This document shows, piece after piece, positions 46,423-57,572 of a stretch of 64,000 nt of DNA (the first letter of the stretch is position 1; the number at the start of each line of letters is the position of its first letter). The notes beneath the pieces were generated by a model. It saw only the letters and a program-made list of their open reading frames with translations. It made no database searches and had not been told where the DNA came from. This DNA is from Archangium sp. (lineage in GTDB: Bacteria > Myxococcota > Myxococcia > Myxococcales > Myxococcaceae). Both the position numbers and the translations under genes were made by a program. The stretch spans positions 62,001 through 126,000 of the forward strand of contig JAUYRZ010000048.1 in assembly GCA_030695565.1 (NCBI GenBank), read 5' to 3'.

Positions 46423-46638
46423 TCAGTCCTCGAAGACCTGACCTCGATCAGTCACCTTGAGACCCAGCGCGAGAATGATCTTCCGCTTGGTGTCCAACCG
46501 GCACTGCGCGCCGCGCTCCACCCGGTCGATGGTGAGCACTGACACGCCGGCTCTCCGCGCCAACTCGGCCTTCGACAGCAATCGGTCTTCCCGAAGCTGC
46601 TGAACCCGGTTGGTCCTCTTGTCGTCCTCGTCGCTCAT
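46423..46638 (-). CDS. Small XRE-type helix-turn-helix regulator
   Basis: A 71-residue DNA-binding protein with an XRE/Cro HTH: REDRLLSKAELARRAGVSVLTIDRVERG. Starts at ATG 46638 (an upstream ATG at 46689 lacks an HTH-like extension). Its promoter region carries a CTTTGAC/GTCAAAG array. It is located between the second response regulator and pilM, exactly where a regulator of the pilM-Q operon could sit. No ligand domain is present, so it is likely a constitutive or stoichiometry-controlled repressor or activator. Confidence 0.72.
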   Translation of the reverse strand: MSDEDDKRTNRVQQLREDRLLSKAELARRAGVSVLTIDRVERGAQCRLDTKRKIILALGLKVTDRGQVFED

Positions 46639-46690
46639 CGGATCAGCATCGTCCCCCCCGAATGGAGGGAAGTCAACGGATCTGATCACT

Positions 46691-46739
46691 CTTTGACCAC
46701 ATAATTATACGTCAAAGAGATGTAGGTATACAGTCAAAG
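46691..46739. promoter_or_regulatory. Operator-like array CTTTGAC ... GTCAAAG ... GTCAAAG
   Basis: CTTTGAC (46691-46697) is inverted relative to GTCAAAG (46711-46717), with a 13-base AT-rich spacer (ACCACATAATTATAC-like), and GTCAAAG repeats at 46733-46739, 22 bases further along, two helical turns. The stretch is far more AT-rich than the window average. Located just upstream of the XRE gene start, it is a likely binding site of that regulator. Confidence 0.55.
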
Positions 46740-46781
46740 GTAGGTGCGACATTTCACACCCCCAGCGGTGGTGGATCAGAA

Positions 46782-48212
<1,431 letters not shown>

Positions 48213-48235
48213 GGAGCAGGCTTAGCATTTCTGGG

Positions 48236-49293
48236 TCAAGGCGCTGGCAGCTCGATGGTGAAGCGGGCCCCACCACCCGGCCGATCGCCCACCCGGAGCT
48301 CGCCTTCGAACTGCGAGAGCAGGTGCCGCGAGACCGCCAGCCCCAGGCCCGTGCCTTTGCCGGCGGCCTTGGTGGTGAAGAACGGCTCGAAGAGGCGCTC
48401 TTTGGCCTGCGCGCTCAGGCCCGGGCCTTCGTCCTCCACCACCACCCGCGCCGATGCGCCCGCTTGCTCCGCACGAACCACGATGCGCCCCTTGCCCGAC
48501 ATGGCCTGGGCGGCGTTGAGCAGCAGGTTGACCAGCACCTGGGAGAGCGGCCCGGTCTCGGCCAGCAGCCACAACGAGCTGGGGCCCTCCACTTCGACGC
48601 GCACGCCTTCGAAGTCGAGGCTGGCGCCCAGCAGCTTGACGCACGAGTCGATCACCGGCCGCACGTCGATGGGCTGCGGCTTGCCGCGCGAGGGGCGGCC
48701 CAGCTCGAGCAGGCCGCGCACGATCTGATCGATGCGCTGCACCTCGGCCTCGATGCGCTGCACCAGGTCGATGAGCTCGGCGTTGTCGGGCTGCCGCATG
48801 CGCATCACCGACAGGTAGCCGAGGATTCCCGAGAGGGGGTTGCCCACCTCGTGCGCCACGCCCGAAGCCAGCTTGCCCACCGTGGCCAGCCGATCGGTGG
48901 CCACCAGCTCGGCCTGCAGCTTGAGCAACGCGGCGTGCGAGGTGGTCAGCTCGTCGAGCTGCGACTGGTTGCGGCGGCGCTCTTCCCCCAGGTCGAGGGC
49001 CAGCCGGCGCAAGGCGCGATCGAGCCGCAACAACAGCGCCCCGCCCTCCCGATCATCGCGCGCGAGATCGTTCACCGTCTTTTCGATGCGCTCGATCGGC
49101 CTGCCCACGGTGAAGTGAAGCACCAGGTAGACCAGGAGCGTGGCGAGACCGACGTCGAGGGCCAGCACCAGGGTGCTGGCGCGTTGCCAGGCTTCGGCGT
49201 TGAGCGCACGGCGCAGCAGCGGCTGGAGCGACACCCAGGTCGGCGCCACCGTCACCAGGGCGATCAACAGGGAGGTCACCAGCAGCCGCAGCC

Positions 49294-49297
<4 letters not shown>
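48236..49297 (-). CDS. Second sensor histidine kinase of the pil cluster (PilS2-like)
   Basis: A 353-residue membrane kinase. Two N-terminal membrane helices (VTSLLIALVTVAPTWVSL; LVLALDVGLATLLVYLVLHF) enclose a short periplasmic loop, then a HAMP region (VGRPIERIEKTVNDLARDD), the phospho-acceptor His in LASGVAHEVGNPLSGIL and the HATPase (NLLLNAAQAM; DEGPGLSAQAKERLFEPFFTTKAAGKGTGLGLAV). There is no PAS sensor domain. Overlaps pilR by 4 bases and precedes its cognate regulator. Confidence 0.9.
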
Positions 49298-50667
<1,370 letters not shown>

Positions 50668-50741
50668 GAGAAGTACCTTTAACCCGAGCGGAGCAGGGTC
50701 CAGCGTTCGCTGAACCAGAGCAGCTGAAGCGAAGCGACCAA

Positions 50742-52334
50742 TTAAGCGGAGCGGAGCTTGACCGAGAACGTGGTGCCCGTCGCGGGGCTCGAATCCACGG
50801 TGATGGTCCCGCCGTGCGCGTGAACGATGCTGTGAACCGTGGAGAGGCCCAGGCCCGTGCCGCCACGCGCCCGGGTGAAGAACGGCTCGAAGATGCGCTG
50901 CCGATCTTCGGGCGCCAACGCGCCTGCGCTGTCCCAGACCTCGATGAGCGCGCCGGCGGGAACCGACGCGACTCGAATGCGAATGCGCCCCCGCCCCCGC
51001 AGACCGGAGATGGCGACCGCCGCGTTGCGCAGCAAATTGAGCAGCACCTGCTTGACCTGGCCCGCGTCGCACATGGCGTCGAGGGGCTCGAGGTTTTCGT
51101 CGACCTGCACACCGGCAAAGGAGGGATCGGCGCGGAGCAGCTCGAGGGTCTCGCGCACCACCCCGTCGATTCGGGTGGAGGTCAGCTGAGGCGGCGGCGG
51201 CCGCGCCAGCTTCAAGTACCCCTCGACGAGGCCGGCGAGCCGATCGGCCTCACGAAGAATCAGGCTCGCCAGCCGCTCTCCGGGGGCGCCGGCGGTGTCA
51301 CCCACCAGCATCTGGGCGGCCCCTCGCATCGCCGCCAGCGGGTTTCTGATCTCGTGGGCCAGCTGGGCCGACAGCCGGCCCAGGGTGGCCAGGTGATCGA
51401 TGCTGTCGAGCTCCGCTTCGATGCGGCGCAGCTCGGTGAGATCCTGAAAGACGATCAGCAGGCCCTCGGCGTTGCTCAAGGGGGTGACCGACAGGCCCAG
51501 GTTGCGCGGGCCGCGGGCCGTATCGATCCGCAGCTCGGAGCGGCGGGCGATGATCAACTCACGCGCACCCGGGAGCAGGTCGTCGATGAGCCTGCGCCGC
51601 ATGACCGCTTCGGTGCTGATGCCCAGGATGGCTTCGGCGGCCGGGTTGAGGAACGAGACCAGGCCTTCGCGATCGCAGGTGATCAGCCCCGAAGGAATGG
51701 CCCGCACGATCTCGTTCTGCACCTCGGTCAGCTCGCGCAGATCACGTTCACTGGCCGACAAGCGCCCGCCCGTGCGTGAGAGCTGCTCACCCACGTACCC
51801 GCTGAGCACCGCGATGAGCAGCTGCGCCATCAGCTGAATCACCACGTCGAGCCCCAGCCGGGGCAGGCTCTCGCTCGACTGCGAGGGGAGCAACGAGGCG
51901 AGCACCAGCACGTAGGCCGTGGCCGCGCCGATGAAGCCGACGATCGCCCCCCGGGTGCCCAGCAGCACCGCGGCGCCCACGATGGTGACGAGGAAGAGGA
52001 AGGTGAAGGGTGAGCGCGCGCCGCCGGTGAGAAACACCACGCTGGAGGCCAGCAACACGTCGAAGACGATCTGCGTCCACGCGGCGCCCGGCCCCACCCG
52101 GCCGCTGCGGAGCAGGAGCCCGGTGGCCAGCGTGAGCACGTAGCTCAAGCCGATGATGCCGAACGAGGTGAGATCGGCCGTCGAGAGCTCGGCCCTGAAC
52201 CCGCCCGAAGAGAGCTGGGCCGCCAACACGCCCATGATGAGTGTGGTGGCGACGGTACGGAAGAGCGTCAGCCACAGCAGGCGAACCCGAAGGTCCGCCG
52301 CAGCCGCGACAACGCCGCTGCTACTTGATTGCAC
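50742..52334 (-). CDS. pilS: Pilus sensor histidine kinase PilS
   Basis: Senses pilin levels in the membrane in relatives. 530 residues: about six membrane helices in the first 190 residues (LLWLTLFRTVATTLIMGVLAA; IIGLSYVLTLATGLLL; FLFLVTIVGAAVLL), a PAS domain near 215-310 (IPSGLITCDREGLVSFLNPAAEAILG), His in LSAQLAHEIRNPLAAM and the HATPase (NLLRNAAVAISG; RGGTGLGLSTVHSI). The start is GTG 52334, overlapping pilC by 14 bases. Confidence 0.93.
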   Translation of the reverse strand: MQSSSSGVVAAAADLRVRLLWLTLFRTVATTLIMGVLAAQLSSGGFRAELSTADLTSFGIIGLSYVLTLATGLLLRSGRVGPGAAWTQIVFDVLLASSVVFLTGGARSPFTFLFLVTIVGAAVLLGTRGAIVGFIGAATAYVLVLASLLPSQSSESLPRLGLDVVIQLMAQLLIAVLSGYVGEQLSRTGGRLSASERDLRELTEVQNEIVRAIPSGLITCDREGLVSFLNPAAEAILGISTEAVMRRRLIDDLLPGARELIIARRSELRIDTARGPRNLGLSVTPLSNAEGLLIVFQDLTELRRIEAELDSIDHLATLGRLSAQLAHEIRNPLAAMRGAAQMLVGDTAGAPGERLASLILREADRLAGLVEGYLKLARPPPPQLTSTRIDGVVRETLELLRADPSFAGVQVDENLEPLDAMCDAGQVKQVLLNLLRNAAVAISGLRGRGRIRIRVASVPAGALIEVWDSAGALAPEDRQRIFEPFFTRARGGTGLGLSTVHSIVHAHGGTITVDSSPATGTTFSVKLRSA

Positions 52335-53580
52335 CGGCGATGCTGAAGATGGGCAGGTACATGGCGATGAGGAAGCCGCCGACGCCGCCGCCGAGGAAGA
52401 CCATCATGATGGGCTCGATGAGCGAGGTGAGCGAGGCCACACCGGCGTCGACCTCGTCATCGTAGAAGTCGGCGATCTTGCCGAGCATCGCGTCCATCGC
52501 GCCGGTCGCTTCGCCGACGCCGATCATCTGCACGACCATCGAGGGGAACACCTTGGTCTCCGCCAGGGGGCCGGCGATGTTCTTACCTTCGGAGATCTTG
52601 GTGCGGACGTACTGAATGCCCTTCTCGATGGTGCGGTTACCGGCGGTCTTCGCGGTGACGTCGAGCGCGTCGAGAATGGGAACGCCCGAGCTGATCATCG
52701 TGCCGAGCGTGCGGGTGAAACGTGCGACGGCGATCTTGCGGAGCAGGTCGCCGAACAACGGCGCGTAGAGAACGCCCTTGTCGAAGATCTCGCGGCCGCG
52801 CGGGTTCTTGTAGAAGGCGCTGGCGGCGAAGGCGGTGGCCACCAACCCGCCGATGAGGTGGAGGATGTACGCCTGCAGCCAGTTCGACATGTCGACGACG
52901 AACTGGGTGGGGCCGGGTAGCGCAGAGCCGAAGTCTCGGAACATCGCTTCGAAGACGGGGGTGACCTTGATGAGCAGCACCGCGGTCACCACCACGCCGA
53001 TGCACACGACGGCGATGGGGTAGGTCAGCGCGCCTTTGACCTTGCGGGCCAGCTTCTCCGCCTTCTCGCGGTAGATCGCGAGGCGGTTCAAGATGGTGTC
53101 GAGAATACCGCCCACCTCACCGGCCGCGCACAGCTGCACGTAGAGTTCGTCGAAGACCTTGGGGTGATCCTTGAGCGCGTCGGAGAAGGTCGAGCCGCCT
53201 TCGACGCGGCCCTTGATCGCGAAGATCACCTTGCGGAAGGCGGGGTTCTCCGTCTGCGTGCCCAGAATGTCGAGGCACTGCACCAGGGGCAGACCGGCGT
53301 CGATCATCGTCGCGAACTGGCGCGTGAAGATCAGGATGTCTTTGCCGCCGATGCTGCCGGGCAACGACAGGTTCGCGTCGAGGATGCTCTTCTTGCGAAC
53401 CTTGGTGGGCGTCATGCCCAGCGAGACCAGGCGCGACTCGACCGCCTTGAGGTCGCCGGCCTCCATCTCGCCCTTCTTCACTTCACCTTGCTTGGTCTTC
53501 GCCTCCCATATGTAGATGGGCGTGCTGGACTTCTTGCTGGGCGTACGTGGAGCGGTCTTGACGGTGGCGGCTTGAGCCAT
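52321..53580 (-). CDS. pilC: Type IV pilus inner-membrane platform protein PilC
   Basis: Polytopic platform on which PilB and PilT act. 419 residues: GspF domain twice (IFTRQFATMIDAGLPLVQCLDIL near residue 85; FTRTLGTMISSGVPILDALDV near 290), with membrane helices GALTYPIAVVCIGVVVTAVLLIKV and, at the end, MVFLGGGVGGFLIAMYLPIFSI. Order after pilT with a 103-base gap. Confidence 0.96.
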   Translation of the reverse strand: MAQAATVKTAPRTPSKKSSTPIYIWEAKTKQGEVKKGEMEAGDLKAVESRLVSLGMTPTKVRKKSILDANLSLPGSIGGKDILIFTRQFATMIDAGLPLVQCLDILGTQTENPAFRKVIFAIKGRVEGGSTFSDALKDHPKVFDELYVQLCAAGEVGGILDTILNRLAIYREKAEKLARKVKGALTYPIAVVCIGVVVTAVLLIKVTPVFEAMFRDFGSALPGPTQFVVDMSNWLQAYILHLIGGLVATAFAASAFYKNPRGREIFDKGVLYAPLFGDLLRKIAVARFTRTLGTMISSGVPILDALDVTAKTAGNRTIEKGIQYVRTKISEGKNIAGPLAETKVFPSMVVQMIGVGEATGAMDAMLGKIADFYDDEVDAGVASLTSLIEPIMMVFLGGGVGGFLIAMYLPIFSIAGAIK

Positions 53581-53683
53581 GAGTAGTTCCGGGGAAAGAG
53601 TCTGCTGCCGCAGATGAAGAGCGGGGCCAATCTAGCCTCGCTGGCTGAAACTCCCAAATGCGCGACGCGTTTCTTACCCTGAC

Positions 53684-54799
53684 CTACCTGCCCGGAGGCC
53701 GGGCGGGCCCGCCCTGGCCGGGGAGATTGCCGCCGCCACCGCTGGCGATCATGTTCTTGAGCTCGTCGGGGTCGTTGGTGCGGCCGAACGCCTCATCCAT
53801 GCTGATGGTCTTCCTCGAGAGCAGAGAGGCCAGCGCCTGGTTGAAGGTCTGCATGCCGAACTTCGACTGGCCGACCTGCATCTGCGAATAGATCTGATGC
53901 ACCTTGTCTTCGCGGATCAGGTTTCGGATGGCGGGGTTGGGGATCATCACCTCGAGCGCCAGCACGCGGCCGCCGCCGTTGGCCTTGGCCAGCAGCGACT
54001 GCGACATGATGCCTTCGAGCACGAACGAGAGCTGCGCGCGCACCTGGGGCTGCTGGTACGGCGGGAACACGTCGAGGATGCGGTTGATGGTCTGCACCGC
54101 GCTGTTGGTGTGAAGCGTGGCGAAGGCGATGTGACCGGTCTCGGCGATCACCAGGGCCGACTCGATCGTCTCGAGGTCGCGCATCTCGCCGACCAGCACC
54201 ACGTCAGGGTCTTGCCGGAGGATGTACTTGAGGGCGAGCTTGAACGACTTGGTGTCGGCGCCCACTTCGCGCTGATTGACCAGGCAGTTCTTGTGCGGGT
54301 GCAGGTACTCGATCGGGTCTTCGATCGTCATGATGTGCTCGTGACGGTCGGTGTTCACCTTGTCGATGATCGACGCGAGCGTGGTCGACTTGCCTGAGCC
54401 GGTGGGCCCGGTGACCAGCATCAAGCCGCGCGGCCGCTTGGAGAGCTCCTGCACGATGGGCGGCAGGCCCAGCTCGGCGAAGGTGAGGATCTTGAACGGA
54501 ATGGTGCGGAAGGCGCCGGCCACCGCGCCGCGCTGCATGAAGATGTTCGAGCGGAACCGCGAGAGCCCCTTCACGCCGAAGGAGAGGTCGAGCTCGTTTT
54601 CCTCTTCGAACTTGTGCTTCTGAGCGTCGGTGAGAATCGAGTAGCACAGCTGCTTCGTCTCGACCGGCGTCATCGCGTTCATCTTGAGCGGCACCAGCTC
54701 ACCGTCGATGCGGAGCTGGGGCGGAGAGCCCGTGGTGATGTGCAGGTCGGATGCGCCACGATCGACCATCGCCTTGAGCAGCTGATGCAGGTTCGCCAC
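53684..54799 (-). CDS. pilT: Pilus retraction ATPase PilT
   Basis: Hexameric motor that retracts the pilus and powers twitching. 371 residues: Walker A GPTGSGKSTTLASI, Asp box DRHEHIMTIEDPIEYLH, Walker B GEMRDLETIESAL, His box HIAFATLHTNSAVQTINRI and the C-terminal AIRNLIRE motif needed for retraction. Follows pilB after 21 bases. Confidence 0.97.
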   Translation of the reverse strand: MANLHQLLKAMVDRGASDLHITTGSPPQLRIDGELVPLKMNAMTPVETKQLCYSILTDAQKHKFEEENELDLSFGVKGLSRFRSNIFMQRGAVAGAFRTIPFKILTFAELGLPPIVQELSKRPRGLMLVTGPTGSGKSTTLASIIDKVNTDRHEHIMTIEDPIEYLHPHKNCLVNQREVGADTKSFKLALKYILRQDPDVVLVGEMRDLETIESALVIAETGHIAFATLHTNSAVQTINRILDVFPPYQQPQVRAQLSFVLEGIMSQSLLAKANGGGRVLALEVMIPNPAIRNLIREDKVHQIYSQMQVGQSKFGMQTFNQALASLLSRKTISMDEAFGRTNDPDELKNMIASGGGGNLPGQGGPARPPGR

Positions 54800-54820
54800 G
54801 AAACTCTCCTGGTGAAGACT

Positions 54821-56524
54821 TTAGAAACGGTCAGGAGCGGTGTTGCTCACCGCTTCTTCGATGGTGGTCGCGCCGACCATGACCTTCGCGAGCGCGGCCA
54901 TGCGCAACGTCTGCATGCCCAGGCGAATGGCCTCCTGCTTGAGCTCGGCGGCCGAAGCGCCGTTGATCACGATCTCCTTGAGTCCGTCCCAGAAGGGCAT
55001 CACCTCGTAGACGGCCACGCGGCCGCGGTAGCCGCGATCGTTGCACTCCTTGCAGCCGGCCTTCTCGTAGAGCGTGAACGAGCCGATCTTGTCGGCCGGA
55101 ATGCCGGCGTCGATCAGCGCCTGCTCGTCGACGTTCTGCACGGCCTTCTTGCAGGTCGGGCAGAGCCGTCGGGCCAGACGCTGGGCCAGAATGAGGTTGA
55201 GCGAGGCGGTCACCATGAACGGCTCGATGCCCATGTTCAGCAGGCGGCTGACGGTGCCGGGCGCGTCGTTGGTGTGCAGGGTGGAGAGCACGAGGTGACC
55301 CGTGAGCGCGGCCTTCACGCCGATTTCCGCGGTCTCGAAGTCGCGGATCTCACCGATCATGATGGTGTCGGGGTCTTGCCGGAGGAACGAGCGCAGGGCC
55401 GCGGCGAAGTTGAGGCCGATGGAGTCTTGCATCTGCACCTGGTTGATGCCGGCGAAGTTGAACTCGACGGGATCTTCGGCGGTGCACACGTTGGTGGTGG
55501 GATCGTTGAGGGCGGCCAACGCCGAGTAGAGCGTGGTGGTCTTGCCCGAACCCGTGGGGCCGGTGACCAGCACCATCCCGTACGGGCGATCGATGGCCTC
55601 CTTGAACCACTTGAGCGGCTCGGGGTCGAAGCCCAGCTTCTGCATGTCGAGCTGCAGGTTGCTCTTGTCGAGCAGACGCATGACGATCTTCTCACCGAAG
55701 AGCGTCGGGCAGACCGACACGCGGAAGTCCATCTCCTTGCCGCCGCCCAGCTTGATCTTGATGCGGCCGTCCTGAGGCAGGCGGCGCTCGGAGATGTCGA
55801 GCTGCGCCATGATCTTCACGCGCGAGATGATGGCGCTCTTGAGCTTGATGGGCGGGCGCATCACCTCGTACATCACGCCGTCGATGCGAAAACGGACCCG
55901 GAAGTCCTTCTCGTAGGGCTCGATGTGAATGTCCGACGCGCGCTTGCCGATCGCGTCTTTGAGGATGAGGTTCACCAGCTTGATGACGGGCGCGTCGTCG
56001 GCGGCCTTGGCCGCTTCTTCGACGCCGACGTCTTGCTCGCTGTCGGCGATCTCCACGTCATCTTCCATGCCGCCGACGATGTCTTCGAGGCTGGGGCCCT
56101 TCTCGGCGTAGTAGCGCTCGATGGCCTCTCGAATGGCAGGCTCGCTCGCGACGACGGCTTCGATGTTGTAGCCGGTGAGGAACTTGAGATCGTCGACCGC
56201 GTAGATGTTCGACGGGTCGCACATCGCGACGATCAGCGCGCTGCCGGCCCGGTTGACCGGCACCACCAGGTGCTTCTCGGCGACGTCCTTGGGCACCAGC
56301 TTGATGATGTCGGGCTCGACATCGAACTCCTTCAAGTTGATCGCCGGCACGCCGTACTGCTTCGAGAGGAAGTCAGTGAGCTTCGACTCCTCGATCGCGC
56401 CCACCTTGATGAGCGCGGTGCCGATGCGGGTGCCGGTCTTCTGTTGTTCTTCCTGCGCTTTTCGCAGCTGCTGAACGGAGATGAGATTTTCGCGAACGAG
56501 CAGCTCGCCGAGACGACCTGACAT
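54821..56524 (-). CDS. pilB: Pilus extension ATPase PilB
   Basis: Hexameric motor for pilus assembly. 567 residues: N-terminal GspE-II domain (GELLVRENLISVQQLRKAQEEQ), Walker A GPTGSGKTTTLYSAL, Asp box, Walker B GEIRDFETAEIG, His box LSTLHTNDAPGTVSRL and a tetracysteine zinc site (CPTCKKA and GCKECNDRG). First gene of the pil run; 94 bases from ribF. In the window it is the only candidate extension motor. Confidence 0.97.
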   Translation of the reverse strand: MSGRLGELLVRENLISVQQLRKAQEEQQKTGTRIGTALIKVGAIEESKLTDFLSKQYGVPAINLKEFDVEPDIIKLVPKDVAEKHLVVPVNRAGSALIVAMCDPSNIYAVDDLKFLTGYNIEAVVASEPAIREAIERYYAEKGPSLEDIVGGMEDDVEIADSEQDVGVEEAAKAADDAPVIKLVNLILKDAIGKRASDIHIEPYEKDFRVRFRIDGVMYEVMRPPIKLKSAIISRVKIMAQLDISERRLPQDGRIKIKLGGGKEMDFRVSVCPTLFGEKIVMRLLDKSNLQLDMQKLGFDPEPLKWFKEAIDRPYGMVLVTGPTGSGKTTTLYSALAALNDPTTNVCTAEDPVEFNFAGINQVQMQDSIGLNFAAALRSFLRQDPDTIMIGEIRDFETAEIGVKAALTGHLVLSTLHTNDAPGTVSRLLNMGIEPFMVTASLNLILAQRLARRLCPTCKKAVQNVDEQALIDAGIPADKIGSFTLYEKAGCKECNDRGYRGRVAVYEVMPFWDGLKEIVINGASAAELKQEAIRLGMQTLRMAALAKVMVGATTIEEAVSNTAPDRF

Positions 56525-56618
56525 GGGGTGGTGCCCTCAATTTCTGCTGTGTTGCGCTGCACTGACGCGTGAAATGAGCGCGTGAATTCAAACCCTCTTC
56601 AGTCAGGCAAGCAAGGAT

Positions 56619-57548
56619 TCACGGCAGGCTGCGCGCGACCGAGGCACGCGCCGCTTCCAGATCCCGGCCGATCTGCGAGGAGAGTTCGCTCGCTGAGCCG
56701 AAGCGTTTCTCCGCGCGCAGGCGCTCCAGAAACTGCACCCGAAGGCGCTTGCCGTAGAGGTCGCCGGTGAAGTCGAAGAGGTGGGCCTCGACGGTCACCT
56801 CGCCGCCGCCAAATGTAGGTTTGACACCGATATTCGCGGCGCCACCGTGCCACCGGGCGCCCGCTTCTGCGAGCACCAGCACCTTGATGGCGTACACGCC
56901 GGCCGCGGGGCGCAGCTCGTTGGTGGTGTCGATGTTCGCGGTGGGAAAGCCGATGGTGCGGCCGCGGCCCGCGCCGGGCACCACCAGGCCGTCGAGATCG
57001 AACGGCCTGCCCAGCAGCCGCGCCGCCGCTTCGACCCGGCCCTCGAGCACGTACTCGCGGATCTTGCTCGAGGAGACCACCACGCCTTCGAGGCTCACCG
57101 CGCTGACCATCTTCACCTGCGCGCCGCGCGTGGCCGCAGCGACCTCGAGGGTGGGCACGGTGCCGGCCCGCTTCACGCCGTAGGTGAAGTCGTAGCCGAC
57201 CACCACGGTGCGCGCGCGCACGCCATCGAACAACGAGGCTTCGAACACCTCGGGCGTGGTGCGCGCGTATTCGGTGCTGAAGGGCTGCACGATGACCGCC
57301 TCCACCCCGGCGGCCTCGAGCAGCTCGAGCTTGCGGGGCTGCGAGACGATCAGGCGGGGCGCGAGCTGGGGCTGCAACACCTTGCCCGGGTGCGGGTTGA
57401 AGGTGAGCGCGACCACCGGGCCATGCTGGCGCGCTTGCGCGAACAGCGCCTGGTGGCCGAGGTGAACACCGTCGAAGTTGCCCAGACAGATCGCGCAGCC
57501 CGCGAGGGAACCGTCAGACGCTTCCTGAATGGACGAGAAGAGCTTCAT
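56619..57548 (-). CDS. ribF: Bifunctional riboflavin kinase/FAD synthetase
   Basis: Makes FMN and FAD from riboflavin. 309 residues: the FAD synthetase half starts with CLGNFDGVHLGHQALF (nucleotidyl-transfer motif) and includes VVGYDFTYGVKRAGTV; the kinase half starts near 185 with GRGRTIGFPTANID and ends with VEAHLFDFTGDLYGKRLRVQFLERLRAEKRF. Next to pilB, as in relatives. Divergent from the 57573 gene across only 24 bases. Confidence 0.95.
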   Translation of the reverse strand: MKLFSSIQEASDGSLAGCAICLGNFDGVHLGHQALFAQARQHGPVVALTFNPHPGKVLQPQLAPRLIVSQPRKLELLEAAGVEAVIVQPFSTEYARTTPEVFEASLFDGVRARTVVVGYDFTYGVKRAGTVPTLEVAAATRGAQVKMVSAVSLEGVVVSSSKIREYVLEGRVEAAARLLGRPFDLDGLVVPGAGRGRTIGFPTANIDTTNELRPAAGVYAIKVLVLAEAGARWHGGAANIGVKPTFGGGEVTVEAHLFDFTGDLYGKRLRVQFLERLRAEKRFGSASELSSQIGRDLEAARASVARSLP

Positions 57549-57572
57549 CGCGCTTAGCGATATAGCGGCGGA

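Noticed and set aside
46423-46470. A terminator after the XRE gene from the GTCAG/CTGAC stem and nearby T-run
   Set aside because: The stem includes the stop codon and lies about 25 bases from the T-run, too far for an intrinsic terminator.
53581-53683. A sigma54 promoter in the pilT-pilC gap
   Set aside because: No TGGCAC-N5-TTGC match at correct spacing on the minus strand.
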